Assembly (NCBI GenBank): GCA_934486755.1 | Contig: CAKSQT010000063.1 | Coordinates: forward strand, 1 to 9,370 | Source of the DNA: an uncultured Eubacteriales bacterium | GTDB lineage: Bacteria > Bacillota > Clostridia > Oscillospirales > Acutalibacteraceae | Length of the DNA: 9,370 nt | Reading direction: 5' to 3' | Shown here: positions 6,501 to 9,370 of the stretch, piece by piece | Layout of the letters: every line of letters starts with the position of its first letter | Position numbering within the stretch: position 1 is the first letter of the stretch | Translations under genes and position numbers: made by a program | Notes under the pieces: generated by a model | Databases searched by the model: none | Seen by the model: the letters and a program-made list of their open reading frames with translations, nothing else | What the model was told of the DNA's origin: nothing

Positions 6501-6998
6501 ATGAAGCTGCTTTTCAGCATCCTTTATGTTGCCGCAATCGGCATACTGTCTCATTATATCGGCGAATCTATACCGAGAGCGTGGTTCTCCGAAAACCTTT
6601 TTCCATATAAGCCTTTTAAATGGGAGAAAAACGGTAAGATATATGAGCGGTTGGGAATAAGAAAATGGAAAACCCGTCTTCCTGATATGAGTCGGGTCTT
6701 AAAGGATATGCTACCCAAAAGAATATCGTATAAGGCGACATCAAAGGACATACAGGCGCTCATAAAAGAGACCTGCGTTGCCGAGTTTACACACAAGGCG
6801 CTGTGCGTTTTGTCAATTGGGGTATATTTTATCTGGAAGGATACAGTAGGTGTTATTCTGGTTCTGGTTTGCGTGCTGTGCAACACACCGTTTATCTTAA
6901 TTCAGCGTTATAACCGACCGAATCTCATCGAATTAAATAAAAGAATAATAAAACGGGAGGAGCGTAAAGCCCGTGCGCTTAATAATACTGTCGTGTAA
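6501..6998 (+). CDS. CrtO-like membrane acyltransferase (glycosyl-diaponeurosporenoate acyltransferase family)
   Basis: A 165-residue membrane protein resembling the family named after staphylococcal CrtO, which adds a fatty acyl group to a glycosylated carotenoid. Visible conserved blocks are GESIPRAWF (21-29), FPYKPFKWEKNGKIYERLGI (34-53), KWKTRLPDMSRVLKDMLPKR (55-74) and the ETCVAEFTH block (90-98). Membrane segments are about 2-20, 98-111 and 115-134, with a strongly basic C-terminal tail. The start is ATG 6501, with GGAG at 6491-6494; an in-frame GTG at 6384 is inside the promoter. The 3' end overlaps the glycosyltransferase gene by 26 bases, so they are likely coupled. No carotenoid desaturase or synthase genes are nearby, so the acyl acceptor is more likely a glycolipid made by the next gene. 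That is inference, and the family name should not be read as carotenoid synthesis. Confidence 0.8.
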   Translation: MKLLFSILYVAAIGILSHYIGESIPRAWFSENLFPYKPFKWEKNGKIYERLGIRKWKTRLPDMSRVLKDMLPKRISYKATSKDIQALIKETCVAEFTHKALCVLSIGVYFIWKDTVGVILVLVCVLCNTPFILIQRYNRPNLIELNKRIIKREERKARALNNTVV

Positions 6999-8097
6999 TA
7001 CAGGCGAAGGTCACAACTCCGCCGCAAAAGCAATTAAAGAACGTTTTGAAGAATCGGGGCACGAATGTGTGATAAAGGACGCGCTCGCGTATTGGTCGCC
7101 CGAGAAATCCAAGCTGATAAGCAAGGGTCACGTTTTCATATACCGCCGCCTGCCCAAGCTGTTCGGCATAAGCTATAATTTTGAAGAAAACCACCCCCCG
7201 AAGGACGGAGATCAGTCCCTTATGTACGACCTTGTAATAAGAGGCTGTGACTCGCTTTACGAAGACCTTTCGTCAGGCGGATACGATGAAATTATCTGTA
7301 CCCACGTTTTTCCGTCTATGATGATAACCGAACTTAAAAAACGCAAAGGCCTTGATATTCCCGCCTATTTTGTGGCTACCGATTACACGTGCAGTCCAGG
7401 CGTTTCTCAGACCAATATGGACGGATATTTTATCCCGAACAAAAAACTGATAAACGAATTTTCCCTTTGCGGATTGGACGAAAAACGGTTGATACCTACG
7501 GGTATTCCCGTATCAAGCAAGTTTTACAGCCTTGTTGAAAAAGAAAAAGCCAAGCACACGCTCGGTCTGCCAGCAGGCAAAAGGGTCGTCCTTTTAATGT
7601 GCGGAAGTATGGGCTGCGGTCCGATAAAGAGCCTTACGGGGTATTTGCCTATGCAAATGCCCGAGGACAGCGTGCTGGTTGTTATATGCGGTAACAACCG
7701 CAAGCTCCACGCCGCGCTTTTAAAGCAGGAGCAACCCGAAAACGTGCGGGTTATCGGCTATACCACCCGCGTTTCGCTTTATATGGACGCGGCTGAGTTC
7801 ATTCTCACCAAACCGGGCGGGTTAAGCTCTACCGAGGCGGCGACAAAAGGTCTTCCTATGATATTTATAGACGCCGTCCCAGGGTGTGAAACAAGGAATA
7901 TTGACTTTTTCCTTAAATATGGCTTTGCGGATATGCGGGAATCGGTTATAGAAACCTGCGACCTCGTCTGCGATTTTCTTGAAAATCCCGAGCTTCCGCA
8001 AAAAATGTCCTCGGCGCTTAAAGCCGAATTCTTCGAAAACGCCGCCGACAAAATATATAACTTTGTAAATGAGGGATCTTTGGTTTCTTATGGTTGA
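6973..8097 (+). CDS. MGDG synthase / UgtP-like glycolipid glycosyltransferase
   Basis: A 374-residue GT28-family enzyme of the MurG/UgtP/MGDG-synthase type, expected to move a sugar from a UDP-sugar to a lipid acceptor at the cytoplasmic membrane face. The N-terminal acceptor domain (about 1-190) opens with the glycine loop SCNTGEGHNSAAKAI (7-21) and contains CTHVFPS and FVATDYTCSPG. The C-terminal donor domain (about 195-365) has VVLLMCGSMGCGP in place of the usual Gly-rich turn, and the nucleotide-sugar motif KPGGLSSTEAATKGLPMIF (from Lys280, with Glu288) followed by PGCETRN. The start is GTG 6973, with GGAGGAG (6956-6962) upstream, inside the end of the preceding gene. The stop overlaps the PAP2 gene. 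The neighbours, a CrtO-like acyltransferase and a lipid phosphatase/transferase, support a glycolipid product. Whether the sugar is glucose or galactose and the acceptor diacylglycerol cannot be read from sequence. Confidence 0.87.
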   Translation: MRLIILSCNTGEGHNSAAKAIKERFEESGHECVIKDALAYWSPEKSKLISKGHVFIYRRLPKLFGISYNFEENHPPKDGDQSLMYDLVIRGCDSLYEDLSSGGYDEIICTHVFPSMMITELKKRKGLDIPAYFVATDYTCSPGVSQTNMDGYFIPNKKLINEFSLCGLDEKRLIPTGIPVSSKFYSLVEKEKAKHTLGLPAGKRVVLLMCGSMGCGPIKSLTGYLPMQMPEDSVLVVICGNNRKLHAALLKQEQPENVRVIGYTTRVSLYMDAAEFILTKPGGLSSTEAATKGLPMIFIDAVPGCETRNIDFFLKYGFADMRESVIETCDLVCDFLENPELPQKMSSALKAEFFENAADKIYNFVNEGSLVSYG

Positions 8098-8797
8098 TTA
8101 CAGGAAATTCAGATTTAACAAGCTGTCAACGCCTGAATTTAAACACCTGCTGTTGCTTTTGTATTGGCCTGTCTACGGTCTTATGTTTCTGCTTATGGAA
8201 CGCGGACTAAGCCTTAACTACCATGCGATAGAGTGCAGCTTTGACAGCCGTATACCGTTTTGCGAATACTTCGTGTTCCCCTATTATTTTTGGTTTGTAT
8301 TCCTTGTCGGTATACATATTTATACACTGCTTTTTGACATTCCCGCGTTTAAAAAGCTGATGTACTTCATAATCATTACATACACGGTAACGACGGTGGT
8401 TTATCTTACATACCCGTCAATGCAGGAACTGCGCCCCACCGAGTTTGAGCGCGATAATTTCTGTGTTTCGATAGTAAAGGCGCTGTATGATTTTGATACA
8501 AACACCAACGTTTGCCCGTCGCTTCACGTAGTGGGCTCGTTTGCCGTGTTGTTCACCGCTTTTGAATGTAAGCGGTTTAAAAAGGTGGGTTGGGTTGTTT
8601 TTTATATTGCCGCAACCGTTCTCATAAGCATTTCCACCGTCTTTTTAAAGCAACATTCTGTTATTGATATTATTGCGGCTCTCGCGCTGTGCGCGGTTGC
8701 CTATCCGTTCGCATATATACTGCCCGACAGGATAGCAAAAAAGAAATCCGCCACGTCAACCGAGACGGAAAAAGAGCCCGCAAATATCGGAAGTTAG
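8090..8797 (+). CDS. PAP2-superfamily membrane enzyme, inositol-phosphorylceramide-synthase-like
   Basis: A 235-residue polytopic membrane protein with about six hydrophobic segments. It carries the PAP2 phosphatase/phosphotransferase triad: CPSLHV (142-147, His146) and STVFLKQHSVID (182-193, nucleophile-type His189 and Asp193). The KQHSxxD form, without the Arg of classical SRxxxxxHxxxD, is the pattern of the PAP2_3/AUR1-type branch that transfers phospho-head groups between lipids. It could instead be a simple lipid phosphatase. I chose ATG 8090 over ATG 8069 because GAGGGA (8071-8076) lies upstream only of 8090, and because the start MVDYRKFRF looks like a natural N-terminus. This start gives an 8-base overlap with the glycosyltransferase stop. 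The tail (about 215-235) is charged and rich in Lys, Thr and Glu. It is third in the glycolipid cluster and probably supplies or remodels the lipid acceptor or product. Confidence 0.82.
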   Translation: MVDYRKFRFNKLSTPEFKHLLLLLYWPVYGLMFLLMERGLSLNYHAIECSFDSRIPFCEYFVFPYYFWFVFLVGIHIYTLLFDIPAFKKLMYFIIITYTVTTVVYLTYPSMQELRPTEFERDNFCVSIVKALYDFDTNTNVCPSLHVVGSFAVLFTAFECKRFKKVGWVVFYIAATVLISISTVFLKQHSVIDIIAALALCAVAYPFAYILPDRIAKKKSATSTETEKEPANIGS

Positions 8798-8805
8798 TTT
8801 TAAAT

Positions 8806-8833
8806 CTAAAATTGAAAGTTGAAAATGGAAAAT
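8806..8833 (+). repeat. Four tandem A-rich 7-base repeats
   Basis: Four consecutive heptads: CTAAAAT, TGAAAGT, TGAAAAT and GGAAAAT, with consensus TGAAAAT. They begin nine bases after the PAP2 stop and precede the oppositely oriented terminators. The unit length matches the repeat at 3263-3297, and both contain a TGAA-like core on one strand, so they may belong to one class of intergenic heptamer. Confidence 0.55.
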
Positions 8834-8856
8834 TAAATACATTCGGCAAAATAAAC

Positions 8857-8890
8857 ACAGGCTTCGCTCTTTAAACAGAGCGGAGCCTGT
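8857..8890 (-). terminator. Second, backup terminator-like hairpin of the stable-RNA operon
   Basis: A 14-base-pair inverted repeat (8857-8870 with 8877-8890, one G-T mismatch, six-base loop). On the minus strand it is followed by GTTTATTTTG, a broken U-tract; on the plus strand there is none. It therefore acts mainly for transcripts from the 5S side, although the strong stem could also stop or protect the plus-strand mRNA coming from the PAP2 gene. Confidence 0.65.
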
Positions 8891-8927
8891 ATTCACATAG
8901 CAGGTATATTATCCATGGTTTAGAAAT

Positions 8928-8958
8928 AAAAAAACGCACACGGTTTTCCGTGTGCGTT
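8928..8958 (-). terminator. Rho-independent terminator after 5S rRNA
   Basis: A perfect 11-base-pair stem, AACGCACACGG with CCGTGTGCGTT (8933-8943 and 8948-8958), and a four-base loop. On the minus strand a run of T (8934-8928) follows. It begins five bases after the predicted 5S end. Confidence 0.92.
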
Positions 8959-8962
8959 CTGT

Positions 8963-9078
<116 letters not shown>

Positions 9079-9084
9079 TGAAAC

Positions 9085-9126
9085 GTATCCGAAGATACTA
9101 TATATTAAACAGCGAAAGCTGTTTAA
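9085..9126 (-). other. Two processing-type hairpins between tRNA-Glu and 5S
   Basis: Transcribed on the minus strand, the spacer folds into TTAAACAGC-TTTC-GCTGTTTAA (9126-9105, nine base pairs) and then GTATC-TTCG-GATAC (9098-9085, five base pairs with a C-UUCG-G tetraloop). The second begins seven bases before the 5S 5' end. They probably mark cleavage sites for maturation of the tRNA and 5S. No T-run follows, so they are not terminators. Confidence 0.6.
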
Positions 9127-9133
9127 AACTAAA

Positions 9134-9209
9134 TGGTGACCCGTAGCGGATTCGAACCGCTGTTGCCGGCGTGAGAGGCCGGAGTCTTAGGCCACTTGAC
9201 CAACGGGCC
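9134..9209 (-). tRNA. tRNA-Glu (anticodon CTC)
   Basis: The 76-base cloverleaf on the minus strand has acceptor GGCCCGT pairing with ACGGGTC, discriminator A and encoded CCA. The anticodon stem CCGGC/GCCGG holds the loop CTCTCAC, whose middle triplet CTC reads GAG (Glu). The T-arm AGCGG-TTCGAAT-CCGCT is intact. It lies between tRNA-Lys and 5S rRNA in the same direction. Confidence 0.94.
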
Positions 9210-9244
9210 GCATAAAAGCATTAAAAGCTCGGTAGCAATTAAAA

Positions 9245-9320
9245 TGGTGCACCATCAGGGATTCGAACCCGGGACACCCTGATTAAGAGTCAGGTGCTCT
9301 ACCAACTGAGCTAATGGTGC
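9245..9320 (-). tRNA. tRNA-Lys (anticodon CTT)
   Basis: The 76-base cloverleaf on the minus strand has acceptor GCACCAT pairing with ATGGTGC, discriminator A and encoded CCA. The D-arm is GCTCAGTTGGTAGAGC. The anticodon stem CCTGA/TCAGG holds the loop CTCTTAA with anticodon CTT (reads AAG). It is separated from tRNA-Glu by 35 bases that hold nothing recognisable. Confidence 0.95.
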
Positions 9321-9370
9321 AGATAGAGCTCACACCCTGAAAACTGAACAAGTAAGAGGAAGACGAAGAG
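9321..9370 (-). other. Stable-RNA operon spacer reaching the window edge
   Basis: The reverse complement contains TTGTTCAGTTTTCAGGGTG, which resembles a spacer motif (TGTTCAGTTTTGA-like) common next to rRNA genes in Firmicutes. It suggests that an rRNA gene, probably 23S, ends just beyond the right edge. No rRNA sequence itself is visible here. Confidence 0.45.

Noticed and set aside
6409..6504. Short Cys/Arg-rich leader peptide from GTG 6409, ending across the next ATG
   Set aside because: It has no ribosome binding site and an unlikely composition; the ATGA-type overlap is probably chance.

Overview
The window looks like a piece of a low-to-mid G+C Gram-positive anaerobe of the class Clostridia, probably a gut Oscillospiraceae/Ruminococcaceae-type organism. 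The grounds are strong GGAGG-type ribosome binding sites, sigma-A-like promoters, a dockerin module, a GH95 fucosidase with a fucose mutarotase, and encoded CCA ends on the tRNAs. The assignment rests on family knowledge; no search was run.

Left part (2-3164, + strand): a fucose-related cluster. It starts with a GH95 alpha-L-fucosidase whose N-terminus lies outside the window, followed by L-fucose mutarotase FucU and a creatininase-family metal hydrolase. Spacings are 6 and 25 bases with good ribosome binding sites, so this is most likely one transcript. The fucosidase would release L-fucose and FucU would equilibrate its anomers. The role of the creatininase-like protein is unknown, and one usual metal-ligand position appears to be changed.

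Middle part (about 3199-6356, + strand): a separate unit with its own promoter, a leader containing five 7-base tandem repeats, three genes and a rho-independent terminator. The genes encode a secreted 500-residue protein (cohesin-like, two Ig-like modules, dockerin), a single-pass membrane protein with an acidic Ser/Thr-rich linker, and a cell-surface protein with a signal peptide, a cohesin-like region and a C-terminal membrane anchor. The third is broken by a one-base frameshift. Together they look like a small, uncharacterised surface-attachment set.

Right-centre (6365-8797, + strand): a promoter, a leader with competing hairpins, and three overlapping genes: a CrtO-like membrane acyltransferase, an MGDG-synthase/UgtP-type glycosyltransferase, and a PAP2 enzyme resembling inositol-phosphorylceramide synthases. 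No carotenoid genes are present. The set suggests synthesis and remodelling of a membrane glycolipid.

Right end (8857-9370, - strand): the distal part of a stable-RNA operon read toward the protein genes, in the order tRNA-Lys(CTT), tRNA-Glu(CTC), 5S rRNA, then two tandem terminator-like hairpins. A 23S gene probably lies just beyond the right edge, but it is not visible.
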